64,000 nt of DNA from Todiramphus chloris collaris (Eukaryota; Chordata; Aves; Coraciiformes; Alcedinidae), in assembly GCA_025345505.1 (NCBI GenBank), contig JANVCC010000018.1, forward strand, positions 40,287,242-40,351,241, written 5' to 3'. Shown piece after piece: positions 35,726-47,870 of this stretch. Positions within the stretch are counted from its first letter, which is position 1, and the number at the start of each line of letters is the position of its first letter. The notes below the pieces were generated by a model. That model was not told where the DNA came from, did no database searches, and was given only the letters and a program-made list of their open reading frames with translations. The position numbers were made by a program, and so were the translations under genes.

Positions 35726-37671
35726 TGGTTTAAAAATACAAAGTTTTGTTGCAAAGTTTAGGTCAAGGAATAAAAGAATTTACTGCAAATTGAGTTTAAA
35801 ATAACAAAACAAAATGATCAGGTTAACATTTAAATGTTATAACTTTTATGTAGTTTTAACTGCCTACACTCTACAGTGCTAGATTAAAAATTTAATTTGT
35901 CTGAATCTTTAAATATAACCTGAAAGCTCTACCTAGAATCAGCTGCTTTTAATTGAGCTCTAGAAACCAAATTTACAGTGTTATTTTGAAGTTTGCACTT
36001 AATCTGAATATTCTAAAGTTCTGAGACACTGTAACCAACCTTTGGAACATGAAGACCCCTTCCCACCTTCTGGATGCAGGGTTAGGCTATTGGATGCAGG
36101 CCTTCTCCCCATAATCATGCAGTTTGTCTATTTTCATCTGTTGGACTGAATGCTAAGCAGGTTATCTAGGGAGTGTTAAGCTTTAGGCAGGATTCATTTA
36201 ATATAATATTAGTCATCTGAAAAATGTTCACTTGGCTTTGTCATCAAGAAAACATCTATTCTAAGGAAGATAGACATATGCAATTAATCTGAGCTGAAAT
36301 TGATCACATTCTAACTTTTTACAGTGGAGAAAACCTAGATAACAACTGTAACTTGATGTTCACCTTTTAAACAACTAAAGTTTTGTGAGATGTATTTCCC
36401 CTTTGTCTACACATATAGAATATAATTAAATCTGTATGTGTACTCTGCTGGGTTCTCCTTCTAGGCTGCCTTCATCTAAAGCATCATTCACCAGGTTTTC
36501 ATCATTTAAAATATGTCTATGCCTCCAACTTGACATAAAGGTGATTTTCATGGCCTATGCCATTATATTACTTATCAGTTTGGAAAAAAAAAGTAAAGAC
36601 CTTTAATACGTGTTCCTAATTCACACAGATTCCTTTTCTTTGCCATGAATTAAGAACATACTTCATTACACTTTGTGAATTCTCTTGGATGTCTGAGAGT
36701 GATTTTACTGTTTAAAAATAATGTCCTATTGATTGAGGACCAAGTATATTAGAGGGTACTGTGAGTATTCTGTACCTTTGAAATCAGTGCGGAAATCCTG
36801 ATTGCTTCCAGTATCAAAGGATATAGTTTTAAAATGTGGCATGGTACCCACTCTGAAGGAGAAAGAACAATGAGGAGTAGATACTTTTATTTATGGATAA
36901 AATTGATAAAGAGACGCTGAAGGTACAGATTCTAAAGAACTTTGAAACAGTGGGTTTTATTAGAAAATTAGAAAAACAAATGTAATGAATGTTAACATAT
37001 ATATTTAAGATAAAGCTTGATAAATTTGATAGCCTACAGTTTCAGATGATTTGATGACTCAGGAAGTTTCTTTTAGACATGTTCTCCTAAATGATACTAA
37101 AATCTAGAGCTTGGAATCTGAAAAATCTATATTCATCTAAACTCTGCTTGATCATCTAAGTGTTTTGCTGAATATGTTTGCCTTAATTTTAAAATTCAGT
37201 TGCAGTTTTTATGGATATTTAAATTATCATAAACATACAATTATATTGTTTAATTTTATTTCATTCATGATAAATACTTCCAACTTTTTGTGACTGTTGC
37301 TTTCTTAGGAGAAAAGTATGATGCTACCAGTCAGCTAGGTACATATTCTTTCACAACAGGAAAGAGACAAGCCAATTTTACCCGCAGATATATTTGAGAA
37401 ACCACAGTACAGTGACTAAGTAAACAGTGGTGGTATCTAATTTTTGAAAATTATGAAAAAGGAACATCAATGAGAAACCAATCTGATATTGATTCGTAAA
37501 GAGGAAAGACATAGGTAGGATCTGTTAAATTTAATTTCTATTACATTAAGTAATAGAATACATATAAAGAAATTATAAATATCCTCTGAATAGCAGGATT
37601 GTAAACAGAATGGGTTTATAAATAATAGGATTCAAACCTCAGGGAACTTGGAGAGGTTTTTATTTTACAAA
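35726..37671. other. AT-rich non-coding DNA
   Basis: Nothing recognised apart from short A/T runs. A small duplication of 'ggatgcagg' type lies near 36070-36100. Confidence 0.5.
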
Positions 37672-37699
37672 GGGGGGGTTTTTTTTTTTTTTTTTTTTT
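37672..37699. repeat. G7-T21 composite homopolymer
   Basis: Seven G directly followed by 21 T. A similar arrangement occurs at 57453-57483. Confidence 0.8.
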
Positions 37700-40104
37700 A
37701 CAAAATTACTCAGTAAAATAATAAAATTGATGGTATACAATGTGTTAAGCTTGAAAACAGTCCTGAGGAGAATTTCAGAATGGGTGAAATCTTTTTGTGG
37801 TATTTTAAACTAAACTAGCCAGTGCATTTACTGTAGGGAAATAAGTCTAAATTAGTATGAGAATATATTCAATGACTCAATTGCAAATGCCCTTCTATAA
37901 AATAAAATGTATATTAATGACTTGACTGAACTCCCATTGCAATCAATGGGAAGACACCAGATGGAGCAGACTTAAATACTGCTTAGTCTTCTGGTATAAC
38001 ATTTTTAAAATAATTCATACTCCTGTTTAAAATGGATTAGAAAGTCTGATAATTCTATTTTACTTCTCAGTTTAAAAAAAAAAAGAAAAAAAAAAAAAGA
38101 AAAAAATTGCAATAGTATGTATTGGTGAATATTATGTTTTGTGTACATAGAATACCTTACAACTCCTAAGGACAAGTAAACAAACATCTATGTGTGGCTT
38201 CCCAGGATTTCAAAGATGTGGCATTTCTGGGTATATTTTGCCATAGGGCTATCTTGAGGACAGCTTATTATTCTAACAAGAAATGCAACATAAAGGCAAG
38301 TTGTCATGAGGAACACAAGGAACTACAGCTCTCATTCTAATAACATGTTAAGCAGAATTTTACTTCTGCAATGGATGCTCCAAATAAATAATAAAATAAA
38401 CAAACATTTGGATTAATCTAAGCTTTAAAAAAGCATAGTCTTATGCTTGAGTCCTTTGCTTGTTTTTAAATTTTTAGAGGATATTTTGTTTTTTGTGCTT
38501 TAGGACATGCACATCTAACATGCTTGATGGTTTCCTTGGTTACAGAATTTTATATGTGACCAGAAAATTCTGATGTGAGGAAGTGTTTTCATTTTAAAAT
38601 AATGTCAGAAGGAAAAAAGGAGGAAAGTCACCAAAACTATGAGAAGTATCCATGTTTCAGTGCGAAGAATACAAGGCTACTTTCAAGTAAAATTTGTGCT
38701 TAAAAAAAAAAAATTAAGTCAAGTTTGTTATTCAAATTTAGCTTTTTATATAAAGAAACTGGACTTGAAAGCACTCCCACTGGTTTTAAACTGCTACAAC
38801 ATGCAACATCCAGATGAGGCAGAAACAAGACTGCCCTTTTTTGAAACTCAGCTACCCACAGTCATCCATGGCTCATGTGCAACTTCTATGAACAATGAAT
38901 GCTGTGGATTCTTGTCCCATTTAGCACTCTACCAGCAAGAAATTTGTCAGAGACATTTGGTCTACTTTAAAGTTGTACCTTCTCTTCAGAAAGTAAATTA
39001 GGAGTATTAAAACTTCAGAAGATAAGCTTCCTCTGAAGCACTGTTGAACTCTGCTTCTAGGCAGGAGAGAGGGGAGAGACATTATGTATTCAATGCTGAC
39101 ATTTCTGCTAAAGCCTGCAGTAAGTCTTGAACAACTCATTAAAGTAGCTTGTTCTAGGAAATAGACTTTTAAGGGGTCTTCTTTTTTTTTTTTTATTCTA
39201 TGAGGGGAAAAATAGAATAGTTATGATAATTACTTAGAATAATTATTTCTCTGGAAACACTTTCACTTGATGTTATGCAAAGCCACTTCTAACCCTGATA
39301 ACACATAAATGTGCAATCTACATTTCCATAATTCAGCCTTATCAGTTTGATGGCATGAGAACACATTAACAACACACAAAATATGAATTACAGCAACATA
39401 AATCACATTCTGTCAGGTATTACAACTTCATTATCCCCCTCCCAGTCACACCCATCATCACTTCTATGCAAGGAAGCGTTATGGAAAATATAAAAAATAC
39501 AGAAAAAACCACTAAAATTACATGAAGAAACATCAGAAAAAAACACAAATCCAATGAGAATGATGTTGCCTTTCATGTACAGCAAATATGCAAAAAGCAT
39601 AATCACCTAAGTTTTGAGGGCAAAGTGCAAACTATTCTTCAGGAAAATATACAATTAAGAGACTGTCTGTTCTCATTAAAAGGTTAGTAGTAATGACTTT
39701 TGCCCTTGGGAAACACTTTTAAATGGAAAATTTATTATAAGTAACATATCATTTTCTAAAATCTGACCATACTTCTTTATAAATTATAAGAAACTGGGGC
39801 TTTGAATCACACACTTGATAAAAAATATAGATGATCTTATTTTAGTATTTAATTAAAAAAAAAATAGGAATATACAAAAAGTAGTAATACTTAGATGAGA
39901 ATTTGAGTAACAGAAAATTAATGAATTGCTCTTAACAATGTCATTATTCATAATCTTTGCTGAATATAGAAAAAACAAAAATATCAATCAGATTCATTTT
40001 AAGTTATAAAAGAGGAAAGAAACAACCACAAGAAGAAACAACTGACCAACTAAATAAACAAAACAGAAAGCAGAAATAACTTGACTCTGAAGCTTCTGAG
40101 TTTA
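37700..40104. other. AT-rich non-coding DNA
   Basis: A 120-aa frame (38639-39001) has no recognisable domain and includes a poly-Lys stretch from an A run; I do not call it a gene. The block ctcccattgcaatcaatggg near 37931-37950 resembles a motif shared by old amniote repeats, but it is too short to classify. Confidence 0.45.
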
Positions 40105-40109
40105 GTGTG

Positions 40110-40759
40110 TGTAAAGGTATAGGATCAGGGCTGTCCTCTAGTCCTATAACAGATGGTCTCTTTTAACTGTTTTCCCCTCCCAGAAGGGAAGAGAAAGGAA
40201 ATAAGGGAGAGAGACTTATCGATTATAAAAGAAAGACAGAACAGGTTTGATGCAAATAGTAATAATAAAATGGAGTATATACAAAACCAGTATCTAACCC
40301 AACCCCTGACAGCAACCACATTACCATCACCACTGTTGCTGTGGAGCTGGCACTAGGGAAGTCCCAGGCTGAATTTAGTGGTAGGTGGCAACTGGATTCA
40401 GGAACACATGGATCAGGGTTGAAGGAAGAATGGACAGAGTATTCCTTGGATGCCTGATATTGAAGAAGGGGCTCGATGATCATGATCCCTCCGCTTTATG
40501 CTGAATATGACCTATATGGGATGGAACACCTTGTTGGTCAGTTTAGGGTCACCTGTCTCTGCTCTTCCCTGCACATGCAGCCTTTTACTTTCTGCATCTG
40601 CAGCATGGTACACAAGATTTATCAGTGACCTTGGTCTGCACACCAATCCAAGGTAGTAACTCTAAACACTTTCACTTCAGAAAATGCAGTTAGAAGAGAA
40701 CGAGCTGAAAAGTAAAATCACTGAACAGAATTGTTTCTGTTCTATCTTAAATCAGGACA
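40110..40759 (-). mobile_element. Solo LTR of the same family as 14212-15020, older copy
   Basis: It aligns along its length with the LTR at 14212-15020. Shared blocks include agggagagagactta, tatacaaaaccagtat, atcaccactg, aggaacac, tatgggatggaa, ttggtctgcacacc and gctgaaaagtaaaat. The ends are TGTAAAGG and TCAGGACA, flanked by a perfect 5-bp duplication GTGTG at 40105-40109 and 40760-40764. It is 650 bp against 809 bp because of deletions in the middle, and its terminal inverted repeat and the ATTAAA signal (here ATCAAA on minus) have decayed. It is an independent and older insertion than the other copy, with no internal genes. Confidence 0.9.
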
Positions 40760-40764
40760 GTGTG

Positions 40765-43700
40765 CTGAAAGAAATCTTCTAACTTATTTTGATCTCAGTG
40801 ATATTTCCAAACAACTTTGTTAGCTGCAGATATATTTTAAAAATATCACCTCTAGGAGTATGGAAATGGCTGAAAGTATACATGTGTCTGGAAATATTTC
40901 TTTTCACAAGAAATAACTAAAGCTGTCATTTAAGCTAAATCTGAACCTTACAAACACTTAGAAATATGACAACTGGCTCTGTAATGCATGCTCTTATGTG
41001 TAAAAGCATTCCTGAGTACAAGTGTCAAAAGGTCTGAAGATTCATGGGTTTATCATGATAATCTGTTGGATATAAGTGTACACACAAGGAAATGCAAACA
41101 TTTTGAATGGCTTTTGGAGTTTCTGTGCTAACTTAGTGGAAATGGCTTTTTTTTTTTTTATTATTATTTTATGGTTTGACAGATTTCTACAAACATACAT
41201 AGTGTGCACTACAATCATATTCCAATACATCACTTCTGCTCAGTGACAAAGAATATACAAGGAAAAAGGCATTTGAAAGATTTGAGTGAAAGCTTAGTGT
41301 TTAGAAAGAATAGGGGGGTTGTTTGTTTTGTTTTCCTGATAAGCAAACAATTATGAAGCTGGTTATAGAACCACAATTACAGCATACAGGTAAGGAAATG
41401 TTTATGTGTGATAAAAACCCCACATAGTTACTCATAATATGTGGACTGCTTTATACTAACTGAAAAGATCAATGAGAGGGTAAAGATGCACTGTGTGTTT
41501 TGCAGGTGATAATTGTGGTCCTGTTGTCTGAGCTTTTTGATACAGTGTCCAAACACCAGAAATGAGATTTCAAGGACAGCATTAAGAGGAACTTCCAAAA
41601 TTGCCTTAAAGTGATGTACTCCTATGCAAATAAGAACTAGTTAAAGAGGATGAAATTCTTTTCCTCCTGCTCATGGCCACAATCTATGCCTTCCCTCAGT
41701 AAGTGGTTAGTTAATCCCACCTTCATCAGAAAAATAGAAATCAATATTATTCCAGAGATGAATTGTGGAACAGGCCACATGAGTTAGAGACAACCATGCT
41801 GGGCATAGTTCATATCTCAGTGAAGTCACTAGACCAATTTCCAAGAATTTCACTGGATTCTATATCAAACATAACAAAGTTAAAACTGTGACCTCACTAA
41901 AAGTAACAGAAGAGCTTTCTTTATAAATTCACAGAGTTAGAATTAAATCTTCAGTTTAAATTTTAACATTGCATGTAAGAGATTATTTAAGTAATGTCTT
42001 GCAGTTAGACACACAAGCACGTTTTCAAAGTTTTGAGCTTTATCTGAAAATTTCTGTCTTTTCCCTTCTTAGTTGCAGAGTTGAGCATTATGGATTCAGA
42101 AAACTATATGCCTGTTCATCTCTTTGTAATCCTTATAACATACTATAATATTAACATACCTGATACACTGATTAACTTGTGTTCAGGATTTCAGCAAGCT
42201 AATCTTTACATTCATACTGCTTCCCAAGAAACTAACAGACTTGCTCTAGTCAAGGGAATCAAGAGTTTGCTAATAATTACTTATAAAGCTTATAAAGGTA
42301 GGAATTGTCTTACTCTTATCTTTCTATACAACCTGTTCCTAACTGGTGACTGATCCTGAATGGAATTTCTAGGTATTTAGCACATCATGAAGAATAAATA
42401 GGCAAATTCACTTTATCAGACTGTGAGAGTTCAGTCTACAGCCAAAATGTTCTTTTGTGTGAAACTAACTGCATTGAATTGTTATTTCTTCTCTGATGCA
42501 TCACAATGTTTAAAATGAGTTGCCACATAAATAAATACAACTATCGTCGGTATACTTCCTGAACTTCTCCTCCATGAAATCACATTGAGAACTAGAATTC
42601 TCTCTAAGAATAATATATGATAGAATAAGTTGATAAAAAATTTCAATATTAGCATATCATTCCCAAAAGCACTTAATTTATATCATAATGGACACAAAAT
42701 TAAAGAACTGACTATTGGTGCTGACCATCAGGTATTTTTTGAGCAATGACTGACACTTGTATATAAATGTAACTCTTTATATGTGAAGAAATACAGCAGC
42801 TATAGGAGTCTTTTACAGATTTCCATTGACAGGGTTGTTACTTCCTCACACTGTGGACTGTCTATTCTAGGGAAAAAAATCACTTCCTATAAACAAGCAA
42901 TTTAGAAAAAGGACTACATATTTCTCATATATGATATTGTAACAAGTCAAGATCTGAAGGGATAAACTATACAAGCTATGTACAAAGAAAGATTCAATGT
43001 ATTTTCAACAGTATCTCATAGATAAATTAAAAAGAAAAAAAGACAAGCAACAAATCTGTATTCTTTGTCAAAGTTTTTGTTTGTTTTGGTTTGGAGTTTT
43101 TTGTGCTCTTCAACTCCTTTTTCTGTACATGTAAAGAGTAGAAGAGTTTACTCCCCTTTATGTTTTGAAATGTGTCTCCTAATGATAAATGAAAATGGCA
43201 ATGGCACCTAGGAATTTCTGATTACACAATTTGTCTTCAGTGCCACTAGATACAGCTTCCTGTTTCTATCTTCTCCACCTCTTCTGTTATATAAAAAATG
43301 CTAAGATTTTAACTCTGTAATATCTTGAAGACATAAGTAAAATGAAATGCATTGAGTACTTAAGATTTGATAAAACATTAAGTTTTGTAACATGTTTAAT
43401 AGTCAGCTCTGCACATGTCAAGCTAAGGTTGGAAGAATGAAACTGAACTAGGTACAACACAGAAAATATGCAGTGATAGGTATACATACTACACAGAACT
43501 ACAGAAAAATCAGCACCACAGAGGAGAAATGTTAGAAGTCCTGAAACCTGCACCTACTATTCATATCTGATAATAAATTTTGACTAGGTAACTGTTACTG
43601 AAAAAACATGTATCTTAAGCCAAGTCCCAGAAGTTTATATCATGACAATGCGGTAGCAGCCATTAAAAGTAAAAACAGGCAACACTGACAAGTGTTTCTC

Positions 43701-43927
43701 AGCTACCTAGCAAATATGCATAATATAGGAAGTCACAAGTGATTTGATTTCATTTTATTATTTAGTTTGAATGCCTCAATTTCTGAAAAAAATATATATT
43801 TAGTGTATGTATTTGACATTTTATTTCATTTTATTTTGTATTTAATTATATTTTTTGAATAACAGTTCAAGAAGGAGATGATGTATTGTACTGAAAGATT
43901 TCATACTCTGCTCAGAGGGAAGTAAAG
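40765..43927. other. AT-rich non-coding DNA
   Basis: No recognised gene or repeat. The 90-aa frame at 42081-42353 and the 88-aa minus frame at 43287-43553 lack motifs. Confidence 0.5.
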
Positions 43928-44074
43928 TCTCGAGAGACTTTTAAAACCCGTCTGGATGCATTCCTGTGCAACATGACCTAGGTGATCCTTCTTTGGCAGG
44001 GGGGTTGGACTCAATGATCTCTAGAGGTCCCTTCCAACCTCTAACATTCTGTGATTCTATGATTCTATGATTCA
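43928..44074 (+). mobile_element. CR1 3' end fragment
   Basis: It starts in the last codons of ORF2 (ETFKTRLDAFLC-like, family wording E-x-FK-x-x-LD) and runs through cctaggtgatcctt, ggcaggggggttggactcaa and ttccaacctctaac to a tail with three gattctat units. It is well preserved, so it is one of the younger fragments. Confidence 0.93.
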
Positions 44075-46659
44075 TGATATCCTGGAAAATATCTTCTGGT
44101 ATAGCAGTATTACCTCTTTTGATGCTCTTAATTTCATTTTCAAAGAGTTTGGTCTCTAGTTTTGGCTTCATATTCATGCATTTTTTAAAGTAATCATTTC
44201 CTCTTTTATTTCTCGTCACAGGGGAATTTAACTGGTGTGGCCTGAATGACCAAACCATATCAGTCAGTGACACACAGTTTAAAACTTAAGCAGGACAGGC
44301 ATCATGGGTGAAGAGCAATTTCTATTCTAAAACTCTTATTCTGCAACACACACAACACATTTGCACCAAGAAAGCCCTCTGCCCAATGTGGGCTAGTAGA
44401 ACACAGGTAGTTCAACACAGAAGTAGAACACAGAACTTGTTCTCATCCTTCCAGAGACTCCCTCATCTAGCAATTCCACATCTTCCACGCCACTGGTCAT
44501 CTCTAAATGTGCCATTAATAGTAGCACCCTAAGGTGCTACTATTCTAAATGTGCATTGTTTTCTGTATATATTATCATCATACACCACTAAGGACCCTGT
44601 TAATCATGAAGATGAGGACAATCCTCATCCTCATCCTCATGGCTTTCACCATGTCTGAAGTGGATGAGTGGCTGCTATTGGGCTTACCATTTACCTCTGG
44701 TCAACTTTACTTGCTCTCACTTTATCTCTGTTACTCAATGTCTGACATCAGTGACACCACAAAATGAAGTTCCTCTCTCACTTGTTTTCCTATCTAAGCA
44801 GGTCAGTCAGAGCTGGGTAGACATGATGGACATCACATCTGAGTGGTGCTTTCAGATAGCCTTTTTCTACAGCTCTTTTACATATGTGACTGAGGAAAAT
44901 CAAGCCTAAGGGAGAAATATTAACAAGCTTATAGCCAGTGTCCTACATTTTCTGGATGAGAGATGAAAAGTGAGTCCTAGTACAGATTTAATTAAAAACC
45001 AGGTTTACGTACACACATCCTCTACCCCCAGAAACCCCAGAAACATTGCACTGTTAGCTTTACTGAGCACAGAGCTCACTGATGTGGACACTAATAATTG
45101 CCTATCAGACTACTGCAAAGTATCATTCATTGTTAGTTTGAGGTAGTAATGATGCTTAGAAGTTAACGCTGTCACTAGTTGCTGCCAATAAACAATGCAG
45201 AAAGTAAAATAGGGTCATTATTCAGCATGTTGCACAGTCATAAATTTCCATCATAGTTCATCCACAAGCAGTGGCAGTTGTTGCAGCTTTCTAAGTACAC
45301 ACAAAAAAAAATCAAGCTATTTGGAGATGCCTTCTGATACAGCATTGTCCTGCACCCTCCTGGAGACCTCTCTGAATAAGGGCTGAAACACCTGTCAATT
45401 CATTGCAAAATCAAATGATTTCAGAGAGACTTTCTGTCTCACATTAAGCCTTCAGATTTTGGTCCTGAAAATATGTAATTATATGGAAAACTTTTTTGTG
45501 TGTAAGGAATACTAATTTTAACACCATTTGTTAATTCATTTGGATAGTCTTTTAGAATTTCACAGCTTATCCTTTCAGAAATGAAAACTGAAATAGCAGG
45601 GATCATTGTCACATTCCCTGTATTGTTATTCAAATGAAGACACTAGAAAAAGGGAAAAGTTCCAAACTGACAAGCCAACTACAGTAACAAAGTACAACCT
45701 ATGCTCAAAAAACTCAAGATCATTTACATCTAAATACACCTTAAGATATTTTATGCTTGAGTTCCAGAGAACATATAACCAGAAATCATCACTCTTAGAG
45801 GTTGTTCACTCTTATGCTACTAACTAGATAATAGTCTTGACTCAATTAGACTCTTCATTTGCACTTGTTTAGAAGAGAGAGAATAACATTTATTGTCCTC
45901 AAAGCAGGGTGCAAGAGCTGATACTGAAGACCTTGGACTATCCCAGATGAAAAGTAGTGTGATTCTCTATTCACCCTTACCTTGGTGTCACACTTTCACC
46001 TTCCTGGAAAGAAATTAAAATAATTGTGGGTTGCAGTTTTTCGTTTGTAGGTCCTTTTTGTTTTTTGGAATGTTTCGGTTGTTGGTTTGGGGTTTTTTTG
46101 TTGTTGTTTTTGTTTTTTAAACAGTATCTATGACTACATCACACATAAAAGGGTTTCCTTTTGTTCCCAGAGAGACATAAATTTCTTGGTTAGATCCCTG
46201 CAGAGCAGTAATTTGCCTGATTGTGAATAAAATAAACAAACAATCTTCTAATTTGGTTATTAATCATAGATTTTCTATGTATCTGTACATACTAATACCC
46301 AGAACACAGTGAAGAGAGATATTATTGCTCTCTTTGTTATATCTGTGACCTGTCTGGATGTTTTCTCATCACTACCACAGAAAGTAAAGTAATTTTAAAA
46401 GTCAAGAAACAGAATTAGAAACTGAGTGCACAATCTTAGATTACCTCAGAGAGTCCATTTGTTATCTACTGTTAGCTCATACAAGTGCATTCAGCAAATT
46501 TATAGCTGTTTCAATAAAAACAAGTACATGGTGTGACCTTGAAAATACATTTAAAAAAAGACCCATTCCTTAGTTGTGCCTTCACTTGGCAAAGCAAATA
46601 AATGGAGATATATGTGTGTAATGTGTTAGTTTAGTTCTGCCATTGATTATTATCCAGAG
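44075..46659. other. Non-coding DNA with a palindrome between direct repeats
   Basis: The palindrome is listed separately. A (CCTCAT)3 run lies at 44621-44640. Frames such as 44664-44909 (81 aa) and 45606-45827 (73 aa) have no recognisable family. T/G-rich low complexity occurs at 46038-46122. Confidence 0.5.
44503..44557. repeat. Perfect 28-bp palindrome flanked by direct repeats
   Basis: AATAGTAGCACC (44517-44528), loop CTAA, and GGTGCTACTATT (44533-44544) form a perfect 12-bp stem. Immediately before it is ctaaatgtgccatt (44503-44516) and immediately after it ctaaatgtgcatt (44545-44557), the same sequence less one C. The layout is direct repeat, hairpin, direct repeat with no spare bases. 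Confidence 0.85.
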
Positions 46660-46800
46660 ACATAGTTCCTTGTGATTGGCTATGGCAATCCCAGTGTGAT
46701 TCTAATAGTACCTCTCTGGAGTCTGTGCCCTATAAAATGCCCTGGGGCATTACCCTGGTACACCTGGTCATGCAATAAACACTCACATAACATTAAGGGA
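46660..46800 (+). other. Possible decayed LTR promoter/R region
   Basis: In order on plus there is a CCAAT-type box (GATTGGC, about 46674), a TATA box (CTATAAAATGCC, about 46730) and AATAAA (GCAATAAACAC, about 46772) within 100 bp. This is the compact layout of a retroviral LTR rather than of a host promoter. No terminal TG/CA pair with a duplication could be fixed, so edges and identity are uncertain. Confidence 0.35.
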
Positions 46801-47516
46801 AACCGCCTACTTGGCACTGACCTTAAGCATATTCTGAGCTGGTTAAACTATACTAGTTAGGCTGGGTTGGAATTTGACCCCACTTATCCGCTCTGAAAGA
46901 GTGGGATTCTGCTGATCAAAGACAGTTACAAATGTATTCATTCACTACTGAAGCAGAGCTGCATTTTTGCTGTCATCAGATTTCAAATTTACCCCATGCT
47001 TCGTACAGTAATTTGACAAACTGTTACCTGACATGAATACGAACACATTTCATTTGAGGTCCTGACAATCACTCCTTTCAAAGTAATTTTCTGAAAGAAA
47101 TTCTCATAATTAATATTAAATTAATCAAAATCCCAGCAATGGTCCATGAGTTCTCTTGAAATATGTATACGTATGAATCCATGGAAGAACCTGTCTTACA
47201 GTACAATAAATGAGACAAAACTGGTTTTCTATCTAGATATTAATATATATTTATATACATATATGATATTAAAAGTGAGACATTCATGCTTCTTGTACAG
47301 TAAAGTAGCAACTAACTTGAATGACCTAATCTGATTTTCCCATCAACTATCTCCACATGCAATTAGACTACAGATAAATTATGAGAAACAATGTAGCAGA
47401 AGCATATTTAAAGTATGAAGTGCTGCATGCTTTGTAATTAGTACTAATATCTCAATAATTGTTTTCAATAAATTAGTCAGTTATGAAATAAAAATGTGCA
47501 AATTTACTTAACTCAC
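46801..47516. other. AT-rich non-coding DNA
   Basis: Nothing recognised; an AT-rich run (tatatttatatacatatatg) lies near 47246-47265. Confidence 0.45.
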
Positions 47517-47522
47517 ATGCCA

Positions 47523-47864
47523 TGTCGCTAGTTATACTGGGAGCAGAGAGATGCAGCAACACATAAATTCAGCAAGAGCAAGCAAAAGAAGCAACTTTAT
47601 TAAATTGTAACCCCGTTTTGTATACCCTAGCCCCATAGGTGTGGGTGATTGTCTCCTAGGCTGATTGGCTAAAGTCCTACAAAATCTATTTCAAAATATT
47701 TTTCCAATGTACCATAAACAGAACTTAGCAAAAACCAAGTGTTGGTCTAGCTTACAAAAAACATCCTACTGTTCTTCATAACACTGGTGAGAAAGGCAGG
47801 ATTCTCACCGAATATTGTGAGAACCGGAGAAAATCCTTCTGCTAGCATCTTTTCAGCATCCACA
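47523..47864 (-). mobile_element. ERVK-like solo LTR, 342 bp, with 6-bp target duplication
   Basis: On minus it begins TGTGGATGCTG and ends ACTAGCGACA. In that orientation there is a CCAAT box (plus ATTGG near 47662), a TATA-like gtatacaaaa (plus 47614-47625) and AATAAA (plus TTTATT, 47596-47601) ahead of a U5-like end. The flanks are ATGCCA (47517-47522) and ACGCCA (47865-47870), a 6-bp duplication with one C/T change at a CpG. A 6-bp duplication is typical of ERVK-class elements. No internal genes are present. Confidence 0.85.
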
Positions 47865-47870
47865 ACGCCA

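Noticed and set aside
38639..39001. 120-codon open frame on plus as a possible host gene.
   Set aside because: No recognisable domain, Lys run from an A tract, AT-rich context and no promoter or splice evidence.
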